Below, piece by piece: positions 23,234-32,784 of a stretch of 64,000 nt of DNA. Made by a program: the position numbers and the translations under genes. The notes under the pieces are model-generated. The model searched no databases. It was not told the DNA's origin and was given only the letters and a program-made list of their open reading frames with translations. Source of the stretch: Neotamlana nanhaiensis. Its GTDB lineage: Bacteria > Bacteroidota > Bacteroidia > Flavobacteriales > Flavobacteriaceae. Numbering within the stretch: position 1 is the first letter of the stretch; the number at the start of each line of letters is the position of its first letter. The stretch spans positions 186,001 through 250,000 of the forward strand of contig NZ_JTDV01000003.1 of NCBI RefSeq assembly GCF_000943555.1, given 5' to 3'.

Positions 23234-26200
23234 ATGTTGTCAACACAAGCTGAAAGATTAAATTTCTCCTCTATTGTTAATAGAACGGAATATCCAGATT
23301 TCTTGGATATTCAAATTAAGTCGTTTCAAGATTTTTTCCAACTAGAAACTAAATCAGAAGAGCGAGGAGATGAAGGTCTTTATAATACCTTCATGGAAAA
23401 CTTTCCAATTACAGATTCTCGTAATCAATTTGTATTAGAGTTTCTAGATTACTTCGTAGATCCACCAAGGTATACTATTGAAGAGTGTATAGAAAGAGGA
23501 CTTACTTATAGCGTACCGCTTAAAGCTAGGTTAAAATTATATTGTACCGATCCTGAACATGAAGATTTCGAAACCATTGTTCAAGATGTGTATTTAGGAA
23601 CTATTCCTTACATGACGCCTAGTGGTACTTTCGTTATTAATGGTGCAGAGCGTGTTGTAGTATCGCAATTACACCGTTCGCCAGGGGTATTCTTTGGTCA
23701 GTCATTCCATGCCAATGGTACTAAATTATATTCAGCTAGAGTTATTCCTTTTAAAGGATCATGGATAGAATTCGCTACCGATATAAACCAAGTAATGTAT
23801 GCTTATATCGATAGAAAGAAAAAATTACCTGTAACTACGCTTTTCCGTGCTATCGGTTTTGAGCGTGATAAAGATATATTAGAAATTTTCGATTTAGCAG
23901 AAGAAGCTAAAGTATCTAAAACAGGACTTAAAAAGTATTTAGGTCGCAAATTAGCTGCACGTGTACTTAACACTTGGCATGAAGATTTTGTTGATGAAGA
24001 TACAGGTGAAGTGGTATCAATCGAGCGTAACGAAATTGTGCTTGATCGTGATACTATTTTAGATAAAGATAATATTGAAGAAATTATTGAAGCTGATGTT
24101 AAAACGATTCTTCTTCACAAAGAATCGAACGAACAAGGTGATTATGCAATCATCCACAACACGCTTCAAAAAGATCCTACAAACTCAGAAAAAGAGGCTG
24201 TAGAACATATATACCGTCAATTACGTAACGCAGAACCGCCCGATGAGGAAACTGCTCGTGGCATAATTGACAAGTTATTCTTCTCAGATCAACGTTACTC
24301 TCTTGGTGAAGTTGGTCGTTACAGAATGAACAAAAAATTAGGTTTAGATATTGGAATGGATAAGCAAGTACTTACCAAAGAAGATATCATAACTATTATA
24401 AAATACTTAATTGAGCTTATCAACTCTAAGGCAGAGATTGATGATATCGATCACTTATCAAACCGTCGTGTACGTACTGTTGGTGAGCAATTATCTCAAC
24501 AGTTTGGTGTTGGTTTAGCACGTATGGCGCGTACTATTCGTGAGCGTATGAACGTTCGTGATAACGAGGTGTTTACTCCAATCGATTTGATTAATGCGAA
24601 GACCTTATCTTCAGTAATCAATTCATTCTTTGGTACCAACCAGTTATCTCAATTTATGGATCAAACTAATCCATTAGCAGAGATCACTCACAAACGTCGT
24701 TTATCAGCTTTAGGTCCTGGAGGTCTTTCAAGAGAAAGAGCAGGTTTCGAAGTTCGTGACGTTCACTATACACACTACGGAAGACTTTGTCCTATTGAAA
24801 CACCAGAAGGTCCAAACATTGGTCTTATCTCGTCACTTTCTGTATATGCGAAAGTAAACTCAATGGGATTCATCGAAACACCTTATCGTCCTGTTGAAAA
24901 CGGTGTTGTAGATATCAAAAATGCACCAACATATTTAAGTGCAGAGGAAGAAGAAGAAAAATTAATCGCTCAAGCAACGGTTAATGTTGATGAGGATGGT
25001 AAGATATTACACGATAAGGTTATTGCCCGTATGGAAGGTGATTTCCCTGTAATTGAGCCAACCGATTTACATTACACCGACGTAGCACCAAACCAAATTT
25101 CGTCTATCTCGGCATCGTTAATTCCATTCTTAGAGCATGATGATGCAAACCGTGCGTTAATGGGATCGAACATGATGCGTCAAGCGGTACCATTATTAAG
25201 AGTGGATTCTCCAATTGTTGGAACTGGTCTTGAGCGTCAAGTTGCTAAAGATTCTAGAGTATTAATTAATGCGGAAGGGACTGGTGAAGTATTATACGTT
25301 GATGCTAACGAAATTAAAATTAGATACGACCGAACAGAAGATGAGGCTAAAGTAAGCTTCGATTCTGATATCAAAACGTATCCATTAATCAAGTTTAGAA
25401 AAACGAACCAAGGTACATCTATTAACCTTAAACCAATCGTTGTAAAAGGTGATACCGTATCTAAAGGTCAAGTTTTATGTGAAGGTTATGCGACTCAACA
25501 AGGTGAATTAGCCTTAGGTAGAAACATGAAAGTGGCCTTCATGCCTTGGAAAGGATATAACTTTGAGGATGCGATTGTAATTTCAGAAAAAGTTGTTCGT
25601 GAAGATATATTTACATCTATCCATATCGATGAGTATTCTTTAGAAGTTAGAGATACTAAATTAGGTAACGAAGAGTTAACTAACGATATTCCTAACGTTT
25701 CTGAAGAAGCTACTAAAGATTTAGATGAAAACGGTATGATTCGCGTTGGAGCCGAGGTTAAACCTGGCGACATCTTAATTGGTAAAATTACACCAAAAGG
25801 TGAAAGCGATCCTACTCCAGAAGAAAAATTGTTACGTGCCATTTTTGGAGATAAAGCAGGTGATGTTAAAGATGCGTCGTTAAAAGCTTCGCCATCATTA
25901 AATGGTGTGGTAATCGAGAAGAAATTATTTGCTAGAGCAGTAAAAGATAAGCGTAAAAGAGCTCAAGATAAAGATGATATCTTGGCACTTGAAGCACAAT
26001 ACGATAGAAAGTTTGATGATTTAAAAGAAGTTTTAGTTGAAAAACTTTTCGCTATAGTAAACGGTAAAACAGCTCAAGGTATTTTTAACGATTTAGGTGA
26101 AGAAGTATTACCAAAAGGTAAAAAATTCACTTTAAAAATGTTAAATGCGGTTGATGATTATGCGCATTTAGTGTCTGGTAAATGGACAACCGACGACCAT

Positions 26201-27046
26201 ACAAACCAATTAGTTGCCGATTTAATTCACAACTACAAAATCAAAGAAAACGATTTACAAGGGGCGTTACGTCGTGAGAAGTTTACCATTTCTGTAGGTG
26301 ATGAGTTACCTTCAGGAATTATTAAACTAGCTAAAGTTTACATTGCTAAAAAACGTAAACTTAAAGTAGGTGATAAAATGGCAGGTCGTCACGGTAACAA
26401 AGGTATCGTTGCACGTATTGTTCGTCAAGAAGATATGCCATTCTTAGAAGACGGAACACCTGTCGATATCGTACTTAACCCACTTGGTGTACCATCGCGT
26501 ATGAACATTGGGCAGATTTACGAAACCGTTCTTGGTTGGGCAGGTCAAAAATTAGATAGAAAGTATGCTACCCCTATTTTTGATGGTGCAACTATCGATC
26601 AAATTAATGCACTAACTGACGAAGCAGGAATCCCACGTTACGGTCATACGTATTTATACGATGGTGGTACTGGTGAGCGTTTCGATCAACCAGCAACAGT
26701 GGGTGTTATCTACATGTTAAAATTAGGACACATGGTAGACGATAAAATGCACGCACGTTCTATAGGACCTTACTCATTAATTACACAACAACCTCTTGGT
26801 GGTAAAGCACAATTTGGAGGTCAGCGTTTTGGTGAGATGGAAGTTTGGGCACTTGAAGCATACGGTGCATCAAGTACTTTACGCGAGATTTTAACTGTAA
26901 AATCTGATGATGTAATTGGTAGAGCAAAAACTTACGAAAGTATTGTAAAAGGCGAGCCAATGCCAGATCCAGGATTACCAGAATCATTCAATGTATTAAT
27001 GCATGAATTGAAAGGTTTAGGATTAGATATCAGATTAGAAGAATAA
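23234..27046 (+). CDS. rpoB: DNA-directed RNA polymerase subunit beta
   Basis: RpoB forms one side of the RNA polymerase active cleft. The 1270 residues contain the rifampicin region with [20 protein letters not shown] and [13 protein letters not shown], the motif [13 protein letters not shown] and the C-terminal [20 protein letters not shown] clamp segment. I start it at the ATG at 23234, protein [11 protein letters not shown]; a TTG three bases before would add one residue but has no support. The beta subunit has the enlarged size typical of Bacteroidota only in moderate form. At the rifampicin positions the wild-type Asp, His and Ser of the motifs are kept. Confidence 0.98.
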   Translation: MLSTQAERLNFSSIVNRTEYPDFLDIQIKSFQDFFQLETKSEERGDEGLYNTFMENFPITDSRNQFVLEFLDYFVDPPRYTIEECIERGLTYSVPLKARLKLYCTDPEHEDFETIVQDVYLGTIPYMTPSGTFVINGAERVVVSQLHRSPGVFFGQSFHANGTKLYSARVIPFKGSWIEFATDINQVMYAYIDRKKKLPVTTLFRAIGFERDKDILEIFDLAEEAKVSKTGLKKYLGRKLAARVLNTWHEDFVDEDTGEVVSIERNEIVLDRDTILDKDNIEEIIEADVKTILLHKESNEQGDYAIIHNTLQKDPTNSEKEAVEHIYRQLRNAEPPDEETARGIIDKLFFSDQRYSLGEVGRYRMNKKLGLDIGMDKQVLTKEDIITIIKYLIELINSKAEIDDIDHLSNRRVRTVGEQLSQQFGVGLARMARTIRERMNVRDNEVFTPIDLINAKTLSSVINSFFGTNQLSQFMDQTNPLAEITHKRRLSALGPGGLSRERAGFEVRDVHYTHYGRLCPIETPEGPNIGLISSLSVYAKVNSMGFIETPYRPVENGVVDIKNAPTYLSAEEEEEKLIAQATVNVDEDGKILHDKVIARMEGDFPVIEPTDLHYTDVAPNQISSISASLIPFLEHDDANRALMGSNMMRQAVPLLRVDSPIVGTGLERQVAKDSRVLINAEGTGEVLYVDANEIKIRYDRTEDEAKVSFDSDIKTYPLIKFRKTNQGTSINLKPIVVKGDTVSKGQVLCEGYATQQGELALGRNMKVAFMPWKGYNFEDAIVISEKVVREDIFTSIHIDEYSLEVRDTKLGNEELTNDIPNVSEEATKDLDENGMIRVGAEVKPGDILIGKITPKGESDPTPEEKLLRAIFGDKAGDVKDASLKASPSLNGVVIEKKLFARAVKDKRKRAQDKDDILALEAQYDRKFDDLKEVLVEKLFAIVNGKTAQGIFNDLGEEVLPKGKKFTLKMLNAVDDYAHLVSGKWTTDDHTNQLVADLIHNYKIKENDLQGALRREKFTISVGDELPSGIIKLAKVYIAKKRKLKVGDKMAGRHGNKGIVARIVRQEDMPFLEDGTPVDIVLNPLGVPSRMNIGQIYETVLGWAGQKLDRKYATPIFDGATIDQINALTDEAGIPRYGHTYLYDGGTGERFDQPATVGVIYMLKLGHMVDDKMHARSIGPYSLITQQPLGGKAQFGGQRFGEMEVWALEAYGASSTLREILTVKSDDVIGRAKTYESIVKGEPMPDPGLPESFNVLMHELKGLGLDIRLEE

Positions 27047-27052
27047 AAAAAT

Positions 27053-27120
27053 AGTATGCAGTCGCAGTACTCAGTTTACAATCAGAGTGAACTGAATACT
27101 GAGACTGAGACTGAATACTA
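27053..27120 (+). repeat. CAGT-rich palindromic interspersed repeat between rpoB and rpoC
   Basis: The gap is filled by AGTATGCAGTCGCAGT-type sequence. CAGTACTCAGTT (27065-27076) and AACTGAATACTG (27090-27101) form an imperfect 12-base stem (one mismatch), followed by repeated GAGACT units. A diverged copy lies between nqrD and nqrE. Confidence 0.75.
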
Positions 27121-27129
27121 CATAAAGAT

Positions 27130-30100
27130 ATGGCAAGAAAACAAGATAAGAATACAGTAAAGAGATTTAATAAAATCTCAATTGGTTTAGCATCACCAGA
27201 GTCTATTTTAGCAGAATCTCGTGGCGAAGTATTAAAACCAGAAACTATCAATTATCGAACTCACAAACCAGAAAGAGATGGTTTGTTCTGTGAGCGTATT
27301 TTTGGTCCTGTTAAGGATTACGAATGTGCTTGTGGTAAATATAAAAGAATCCGTTATAAAGGTATTGTTTGCGACCGTTGTGGAGTTGAAGTAACTGAAA
27401 AGAAAGTACGTCGCGACAGAGTAGGGCATATTAATTTAGTGGTGCCTGTGGCTCACATTTGGTATTTCCGTTCTTTACCTAACAAAATAGGGTATTTACT
27501 TGGTTTACCTTCTAAGAAATTAGATATGATAATTTACTACGAACGTTACGTAGTAATTCAACCAGGTATCGCTAAAAATGAAGAAGGCGAGCCTTTACAA
27601 AAATTAGATTTCCTTACGGAAGAAGAGTATTTAAATATTTTAGATACACTTCCACAAGATAATCAGTATTTAGATGACACCGACCCTAACAAGTTTATCG
27701 CTAAAATGGGAGCTGAGTGTTTAATTGAGTTATTAGCTAGAATTGATTTAGAATCATTATCATACGAGCTACGTCATAAAGCAAATACCGAAACATCTAA
27801 ACAACGTAAAACTGAAGCTTTAAAGCGTTTACAAGTTGTTGAAGCATTACGCGAATCTAACAACAACCGTGAAAACAGACCAGAGTGGATGATTATGAAG
27901 GTTATTCCAATCATTCCGCCAGAATTACGTCCGTTAGTACCATTAGACGGTGGTCGTTTTGCAACGTCCGATTTAAATGATTTATACCGTCGTGTAATTA
28001 TTCGTAACAACCGTTTAAAGCGTTTAGTTGAAATTAAGGCTCCTGAGGTAATTTTACGTAACGAAAAACGTATGCTACAAGAATCTGTAGATTCGTTATT
28101 TGATAACACACGTAAATCTTCAGCAGTAAAAACCGATTCTAACCGTCCGTTAAAATCATTATCAGACAGTTTAAAAGGTAAGCAAGGGCGTTTCCGTCAA
28201 AACTTACTTGGTAAACGTGTTGATTATTCTGCACGTTCGGTAATTGTTGTAGGACCTGAATTAAAATTATTTGAGTGTGGATTGCCAAAAAATATGGCAG
28301 CAGAACTTTACAAACCTTTCGTAATTAGAAAATTAATTGAAAGAGGTATTGTAAAAACTGTAAAATCTGCAAAGAAGATTATAGATAAAAGAGAGCCTGT
28401 GGTTTGGGATATCTTGGAAAATGTTCTTAAAGGACATCCGGTATTGCTAAACCGTGCGCCAACGTTACACCGTTTGGGTATTCAAGCGTTTCAACCTAAA
28501 TTAATTGAAGGTAAAGCGATTCAATTACATCCATTAGTGTGTACGGCATTTAACGCCGATTTCGATGGTGACCAAATGGCGGTTCACTTACCATTAGGAC
28601 CAGAAGCTATTTTAGAGTGTCAATTATTAATGTTGGCCTCTCACAATATCTTAAACCCTGCAAATGGTTCGCCAGTAGCGGTACCATCTCAGGATATGGT
28701 TCTTGGGCTGTATTATATGACTAAAGAGCGTAAATCTACACCAGAAGTTCCAATTAAAGGTGAAGGTTTAACATTCTATTCTCCAGAAGAAGTAGAAATT
28801 GCTTTTAACGAAAAACGAGTAGATTTAAATGCATCTATTAAAGTTCGTACCATTGATATTAATGAAGAAGGAAAGCTTGACAGAATGGTTATTGAAACCA
28901 CTGTAGGTCGTGTGTTATTTAACCAACACGTACCGCAGGCAGCAGGTTACATTAACCAGGTATTAACTAAAAAGTCGTTAAGAGATATTATTGGTGATAT
29001 CTTAAAAGCAACATCGGTTCCTGAAACTGCCGATTTCTTAGATGCGATTAGAACCTTAGGATTCAACTTTGCATTTAAAGGTGGTTTATCATTCAGTTTA
29101 GGTGATATTATTATTCCTGCTGAAAAGCAAGGTATGATTGATGCAGCCAACAAACAAGTTGATGGCATTATGGGTAACTATAACATGGGACTTATTACCA
29201 ACAACGAACGTTATAACCAAGTTATTGATATCTGGACATCAACCAACGCAGAGTTAACCGAGTTATCTATGAAGCGTATTCGCGAAGATCAACAAGGATT
29301 TAACTCGGTATTTATGATGCTTGATTCTGGAGCGCGTGGATCGAAAGAGCAAATTCGTCAGTTAACTGGTATGCGTGGATTAATGGCTAAGCCTAAAAAA
29401 TCTAATGCAGGTGGCGGTGAAATTATTGAAAACCCAATTCTTTCTAACTTTAAAGAAGGTCTTTCAATTTTAGAATACTTTATTTCTACTCACGGTGCTC
29501 GTAAAGGTCTTGCGGATACGGCATTAAAAACTGCCGATGCAGGTTACTTAACACGTCGTTTAGTTGATGTTTCTCAAGATGTTATTATTAACTCTGAAGA
29601 TTGTGGAACATTAAGAGGTGTAGAGGTAGAAGCACTTAAAAAGAATGATGAAATCGTTGAAACACTAGCTGCTAGAATTGTAGGTAGAGTGTCGTTAAAC
29701 GATGTACACAACCCATTAACTGAGGAGTTATTAGTTTCTGCAGGACAGTTAATTAACGACCAAATTGCAAAAACTATTGGCGATTCTCCGGTTGAAAGTA
29801 TTGAGGTACGTTCTCCATTATCATGTGAGGCTACTCAAGGTATTTGTGCTAAATGTTACGGTCGTAACTTAGCTACTGGTAAAATGGTACAACGTGGTGA
29901 AGCTGTTGGTGTAGTTGCTGCTCAGTCTATTGGAGAACCAGGTACACAGTTAACGCTTCGTACATTCCACGTAGGTGGTATTGCAGGTAACATTTCAGAA
30001 GAAAACAAACTTATTGTTAAATTTGACGGTGTTGCCGAAATTGAAGATTTAAAAACAGTTAAAGGTCAAGATAACGAAGGTAACGATATTGATATTGTAA

Positions 30101-31431
30101 TCTCTAGAACATCTGAACTTAAACTTATTGATAAGAGAACAGGTATTGTTTTAAGTACTAATAACATTCCATATGGTTCTACGCTTAATATTAAAAATGG
30201 CGCGAACTTAACAAAAGGTGATGTAGTTTGTACTTGGGATCCATACAACGGTGTAATTATTTCGGAGTTTGCTGGTAAAGTAAAATACGAAAACATCGAG
30301 CAAGGTATTACCTACCAAGTTGAGATTGATGAACAAACAGGTTTCCAAGAAAAAGTAATTTCAGAATCTAGAAATAAAAAGTTAATTCCTACGCTTCACA
30401 TTGAAGATAGTAATGGCGAAACTATACGTTCGTACAACTTACCTGTTGGAGCGCATTTAATGATTGATGATGGTGAGAAGATTAGCGTTGGTAAAATTTT
30501 AGTTAAAATACCACGTAAATCAGCAAAAGCGGGAGATATTACGGGTGGTTTACCTCGTGTAACCGAATTATTCGAAGCACGTAACCCGTCTAACCCAGCT
30601 GTTGTTTCAGAGATTGATGGTGTGGTATCATTTGGTAAAATTAAGCGTGGTAACCGTGAAATTATCGTAGAATCTAAATTAGGTGAAGTTAAAAAGTACT
30701 TAGTGAAGTTATCAAATCAAATTCTTGTACAAGAAAACGATTTTGTAAAAGCTGGTATGCCACTTTCTGATGGTTCTGTTACACCTAACGATATCTTGAA
30801 TATTAAAGGCCCATCGGCAGTACAACAATATTTAGTAAACGAAGTACAAGAAGTTTACCGTTTACAAGGTGTGAAAATTAACGATAAGCACTTCGAGGTT
30901 GTTGTAAGACAGATGATGCGTAAAGTTAGAATTATTGATTCTGGAGATACATTGTTCTTAGAAGATCAATTAGCACATAAAGCAGACTTTATTAAAGAAA
31001 ATGACGATATTTTTGGAATGAAGGTTATTGAAGATGCAGGAGATTCGGCCAACTTAAAACAAGGTCAAATTGTAACGCCTCGTCAATTACGTGATGAAAA
31101 CTCTATACTACGTCGTGAAGATAAAAACCTTGTTGTAGCTCGTGATGCACAACCAGCAACAGCAACACCAATTCTTCAGGGTATTACTAGAGCGTCGCTT
31201 CAAACCAAGTCGTTTATTTCGGCAGCATCGTTCCAGGAAACTACTAAAGTATTAAACGAAGCAGCAGTAGCTGGTAAAGTAGATTCTTTAGAAGGCTTGA
31301 AGGAAAATGTAATTGTTGGACACAGAATTCCGGCAGGTACAGGTATGCGTAAATACAGCGACATTATTGTAGGCTCAAAAGAAGAGTTCGACCAAATGAT
31401 GCAAGTAAAACAAGAGTTAAATTATAATTAA
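27130..31431 (+). CDS. rpoC: DNA-directed RNA polymerase subunit beta'
   Basis: RpoC carries the catalytic magnesium site. The 1433 residues show the N-terminal zinc ribbon ([21 protein letters not shown], 21 residues shown split as YECACGKYK and VCDRC), the [12 protein letters not shown] active-site loop, the bridge-helix region ([20 protein letters not shown]) and the second zinc site around [15 protein letters not shown]. It starts 83 bases after rpoB across a palindromic repeat. Three consecutive hairpins lie downstream, the last a strong terminator, closing the long operon that began with the tRNA cluster. Confidence 0.98.
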   Translation: MARKQDKNTVKRFNKISIGLASPESILAESRGEVLKPETINYRTHKPERDGLFCERIFGPVKDYECACGKYKRIRYKGIVCDRCGVEVTEKKVRRDRVGHINLVVPVAHIWYFRSLPNKIGYLLGLPSKKLDMIIYYERYVVIQPGIAKNEEGEPLQKLDFLTEEEYLNILDTLPQDNQYLDDTDPNKFIAKMGAECLIELLARIDLESLSYELRHKANTETSKQRKTEALKRLQVVEALRESNNNRENRPEWMIMKVIPIIPPELRPLVPLDGGRFATSDLNDLYRRVIIRNNRLKRLVEIKAPEVILRNEKRMLQESVDSLFDNTRKSSAVKTDSNRPLKSLSDSLKGKQGRFRQNLLGKRVDYSARSVIVVGPELKLFECGLPKNMAAELYKPFVIRKLIERGIVKTVKSAKKIIDKREPVVWDILENVLKGHPVLLNRAPTLHRLGIQAFQPKLIEGKAIQLHPLVCTAFNADFDGDQMAVHLPLGPEAILECQLLMLASHNILNPANGSPVAVPSQDMVLGLYYMTKERKSTPEVPIKGEGLTFYSPEEVEIAFNEKRVDLNASIKVRTIDINEEGKLDRMVIETTVGRVLFNQHVPQAAGYINQVLTKKSLRDIIGDILKATSVPETADFLDAIRTLGFNFAFKGGLSFSLGDIIIPAEKQGMIDAANKQVDGIMGNYNMGLITNNERYNQVIDIWTSTNAELTELSMKRIREDQQGFNSVFMMLDSGARGSKEQIRQLTGMRGLMAKPKKSNAGGGEIIENPILSNFKEGLSILEYFISTHGARKGLADTALKTADAGYLTRRLVDVSQDVIINSEDCGTLRGVEVEALKKNDEIVETLAARIVGRVSLNDVHNPLTEELLVSAGQLINDQIAKTIGDSPVESIEVRSPLSCEATQGICAKCYGRNLATGKMVQRGEAVGVVAAQSIGEPGTQLTLRTFHVGGIAGNISEENKLIVKFDGVAEIEDLKTVKGQDNEGNDIDIVISRTSELKLIDKRTGIVLSTNNIPYGSTLNIKNGANLTKGDVVCTWDPYNGVIISEFAGKVKYENIEQGITYQVEIDEQTGFQEKVISESRNKKLIPTLHIEDSNGETIRSYNLPVGAHLMIDDGEKISVGKILVKIPRKSAKAGDITGGLPRVTELFEARNPSNPAVVSEIDGVVSFGKIKRGNREIIVESKLGEVKKYLVKLSNQILVQENDFVKAGMPLSDGSVTPNDILNIKGPSAVQQYLVNEVQEVYRLQGVKINDKHFEVVVRQMMRKVRIIDSGDTLFLEDQLAHKADFIKENDDIFGMKVIEDAGDSANLKQGQIVTPRQLRDENSILRREDKNLVVARDAQPATATPILQGITRASLQTKSFISAASFQETTKVLNEAAVAGKVDSLEGLKENVIVGHRIPAGTGMRKYSDIIVGSKEEFDQMMQVKQELNYN

Positions 31432-31441
31432 ATGATACTAC

Positions 31442-31506
31442 GGTTCTACAAGCCTGAGGCGACGTAGAACCTTAAAGTAGAATTTATCCCAAACTTGTTT
31501 TGGGAT
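31442..31506 (+). other. two hairpins after rpoC
   Basis: GGTTCTAC / GTAGAACC (31442-31449 with 31464-31471) and ATCCCAAA / TTTGGGAT (31486-31493 with 31499-31506). Neither has a T-run, so they are more likely 3'-end stabilisers or parts of small repeats than terminators. Confidence 0.6.
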
Positions 31507-31542
31507 CTCATTTAAGAAGAAAATGATATAACTTATTAAACT

Positions 31543-31577
31543 AAAGCCTTCATGTATTTTACGTGAAGGCTTTTTTT
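31543..31577 (+). terminator. terminator of the rpoBC operon
   Basis: AAGCCTTCATGT (31544-31555) pairs with ACGTGAAGGCTT (31561-31572) with one G-U pair, followed by a T-run. Confidence 0.88.
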
Positions 31578-31601
31578 ATTAAACTTAATTTGTATAAACT
31601 A

Positions 31602-31609
31602 TATTTTTG
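31602..31609 (+). promoter_or_regulatory. -7 box for the DUF3467 gene
   Basis: TATTTTTG matches TAnnTTTG, 30 bases before the ATG at 31639 and just after the rpoBC terminator, so the DUF3467 gene has its own transcript. Confidence 0.55.
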
Positions 31610-31638
31610 CTTTTGCGGAAATAAAAAATAAACTTTAA

Positions 31639-31956
31639 ATGGCAGACGATAATAAAACGCCTAAACAAGGGCAATTAAACATAGAATTAGATGAAAAGGT
31701 GGCAGATGGAACCTATTCTAACCTAGCAATAATAAATCATTCGGTATCAGAATTTGTGGTAGATTTTGTAAACATCATGCCAGGTGTACCAAAAAGCAAA
31801 GTGAAGTCGCGTATTATTTTAACGCCGCAGCACGCTAAACGCTTATTAAAAGCACTTAACGATAATGTACAACGTTTTGAACAAGCTCATGGTGAAATTA
31901 AAGATTACGAGCAACCGCCTATACCATTGAATTTTGGTCCTACAGGGCAAGCATAA
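31639..31956 (+). CDS. DUF3467 family protein
   Basis: This 105-residue cytoplasmic protein has the DUF3467 core: YSNLAIINHSVSEFVVDFV, then MPGVPKSKVKSRIILTPQHA and KRLLKALNDNVQRFEQ. DUF3467 proteins are small beta-rich proteins of unknown function in many bacteria. The last 13 residues, PPIPLNFGPTGQA, look like an added tail; the preceding residues are DYEQ. Immediately downstream, four repeat units each encode the same tail in a different synonymous spelling, preceded by GCSKCFKQQ and not by DUF3467 sequence. This makes the tail, and not the domain, the conserved part of the locus. A promoter box lies 30 bases upstream. Domain identity is strong; the role is unknown. Confidence 0.88.
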   Translation: MADDNKTPKQGQLNIELDEKVADGTYSNLAIINHSVSEFVVDFVNIMPGVPKSKVKSRIILTPQHAKRLLKALNDNVQRFEQAHGEIKDYEQPPIPLNFGPTGQA

Positions 31957-31984
31957 ATAAATCTAAAATAAATTTTATAAAATT

Positions 31985-32062
31985 TTGGGTAAAGGTTGCT
32001 CGAAATGTTTCAAGCAGCAACCGCCAATACCGCTAAATTTTGGGCCAACAGGACAGGCTTAA
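31985..32062 (+). CDS. micro-ORF unit 1 (GCSKCFKQQ plus PPIPLNFGPTGQA tail)
   Basis: Starting at a possible TTG, this frame encodes 25 residues: MGKGCSKCFKQQ, then the tail PPIPLNFGPTGQA and a TAA stop. In the same frame KFYKI precedes the TTG, back to a stop at 31964. Against the DUF3467 tail (14 codons from QPPIP on), nine nucleotides differ and all changes are synonymous, which is hard to explain unless the peptide sequence was under selection. No Shine-Dalgarno is seen and a TTG start is weak, so expression is uncertain. Confidence 0.4.
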   Translation: MGKGCSKCFKQQPPIPLNFGPTGQA

Positions 32063-32075
32063 AAAATTTAAGTCT

Positions 32076-32165
32076 GTGTTTTATAAAACTAGTGTTAGAG
32101 GTTGCTCGAAATGTTTCAAACAGCAACCGCCAATACCTTTAAATTTGGGGCCAACAGGACATTAA
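32076..32165 (+). CDS. micro-ORF unit 2 (GTG start)
   Basis: From GTG at 32076 this frame encodes 29 residues: MFYKTSVRGCSKCFKQQ, then PPIPLNLGPTGH and a stop. The tail has one replacement (Phe to Leu) and a shortened end. It is the unit with the best start codon. The CxxC pair in GCSKCF could bind metal or form a disulfide. Expression is unproven. Confidence 0.4.
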   Translation: MFYKTSVRGCSKCFKQQPPIPLNLGPTGH

Positions 32166-32261
32166 GCCTGTGTTTTATGGAACAGTGTTAAAGGTTGCTC
32201 GAAATGTTTCAAATGGCAACCACCAATACCTTTGAATTTTGGTCCGACAGGACAAGCATAA
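32166..32261 (+). pseudogene. micro-ORF unit 3 (no start codon in frame)
   Basis: The open frame after the unit 2 stop reads ACVLWNSVKGCSKCFKWQ, then the full tail PPIPLNFGPTGQA and TAA. Compared with unit 2, one base is missing upstream of AGTGTT, which puts the GTG out of frame. The tail is unchanged at protein level with five synonymous differences from the DUF3467 copy. Confidence 0.4.
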
Positions 32262-32289
32262 ATAAATCTAAAATAAATTTTATAAAATT

Positions 32290-32373
32290 TTGGGTAAAGG
32301 TTGCTCGAAATATTTCAAACAGCAACCGCCAATACCGCTAAATTTTGGACCAACAGGACAGGCAGAATGGTAA
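32290..32373 (+). CDS. micro-ORF unit 4 (second Cys replaced by Tyr)
   Basis: The frame is the twin of unit 1 by block duplication: from a possible TTG it encodes MGKGCSKYFKQQ, then PPIPLNFGPTGQA followed by EW and a stop, 27 residues. A G-to-A change turns the second cysteine of CxxC into tyrosine. The terminator at 32389 follows, closing the array. Confidence 0.35.
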   Translation: MGKGCSKYFKQQPPIPLNFGPTGQAEW

Positions 32374-32388
32374 AAGTAGAATAAAAAA

Positions 32389-32422
32389 ATCCCAATGATT
32401 TACGTAAGTACCTCATTGGGAT
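32389..32422. terminator. bidirectional terminator
   Basis: ATCCCAATGA (32389-32398) pairs with TCATTGGGAT (32413-32422), with an A-run before and T-residues after. It separates the rightward repeat array from the leftward ferredoxin gene. Confidence 0.82.
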
Positions 32423-32430
32423 TTAAACTT

Positions 32431-32664
32431 TCAAGAAGCCTGCTTGTTTATTCGCTTATGATATTTTAATGCGCCTGAGGGACACTTTTTTATCTGATTA
32501 ATAATTTTACTCGTTTCAACACCATCTAAATTAATCCAAGGAATAATACAATTGCTAAAAACTTCCGATAACTCCTTTGCACACTTCTCAGCATGTATGC
32601 AAAGTTTGGGTTCGTAGGTTACAGTAATATCTTCATTACTGAATTCATTGTTGAAAGTTTCCAT
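32431..32664 (-). CDS. (4Fe-4S) ferredoxin-like protein, Fer4_19 (YjdI) type
   Basis: This 77-residue protein of the divergent 4Fe-4S mono-cluster family shows the pattern VTYEPKLCIHAEKCAKELSE, then a Cys in VFSNCIIPWINLDG and KKCPSGALKYH. The CPSGAL motif and the IPWI segment are diagnostic. It would carry one iron-sulfur cluster for electron transfer or storage in the cytoplasm. It is a leftward single gene; the gap to prfC upstream is 120 bases. No exact TAnnTTTG box is visible (TTAATTTG at 32713-32720 on the minus strand is close). Partner unknown. Confidence 0.85.
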   Translation of the reverse strand: METFNNEFSNEDITVTYEPKLCIHAEKCAKELSEVFSNCIIPWINLDGVETSKIINQIKKCPSGALKYHKRINKQAS

Positions 32665-32784
32665 AGGTTTTCATATTTGGGGTTATGAATTACTATTTGT
32701 ATTGTAAAATTACAAATTAATCACGTAAAAATCAACAATATGATAATTTTTGTATGTTAAAATTGATAAATATTTAGTTTTTGT

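Larger units (their letters stand above)
31948..32373 (+). repeat. tandem array of four 93-106 bp units derived from or shared with the DUF3467 3' end
   Basis: The units begin with GGTTGCT at 31994, 32100, 32193 and 32299 (spacing 106, 93, 106). Each contains a hairpin GGTTGCT / AGCAACC and then the tail-coding segment. Within the array, 31948-32058 and 32253-32363 are the same 111-base block with three substitutions, both beginning in the end of a tail-coding sequence. There is no spacer-repeat alternation, so it is not a CRISPR. The left hairpin arm with GAAAT is nearly the reverse complement of the gene sequence ATTACGAGCAACC. Confidence 0.92.

Noticed and set aside
25495-25842. Leftward open frame inside rpoB
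   Set aside because: It is one of many antisense frames inside highly conserved genes produced by codon bias; no promoter or independent support.
32005-32139. ATG-started frame in the array reading MFQAATANTAKFWANRTG
   Set aside because: It is out of phase with the conserved tail; differences between units in this phase change amino acids, so it is not the constrained frame.
31948-32373. Array read as a CRISPR
   Set aside because: Repeat units are 93-106 bases without unique spacers between short repeats, no cas genes are present, and units encode conserved peptides.
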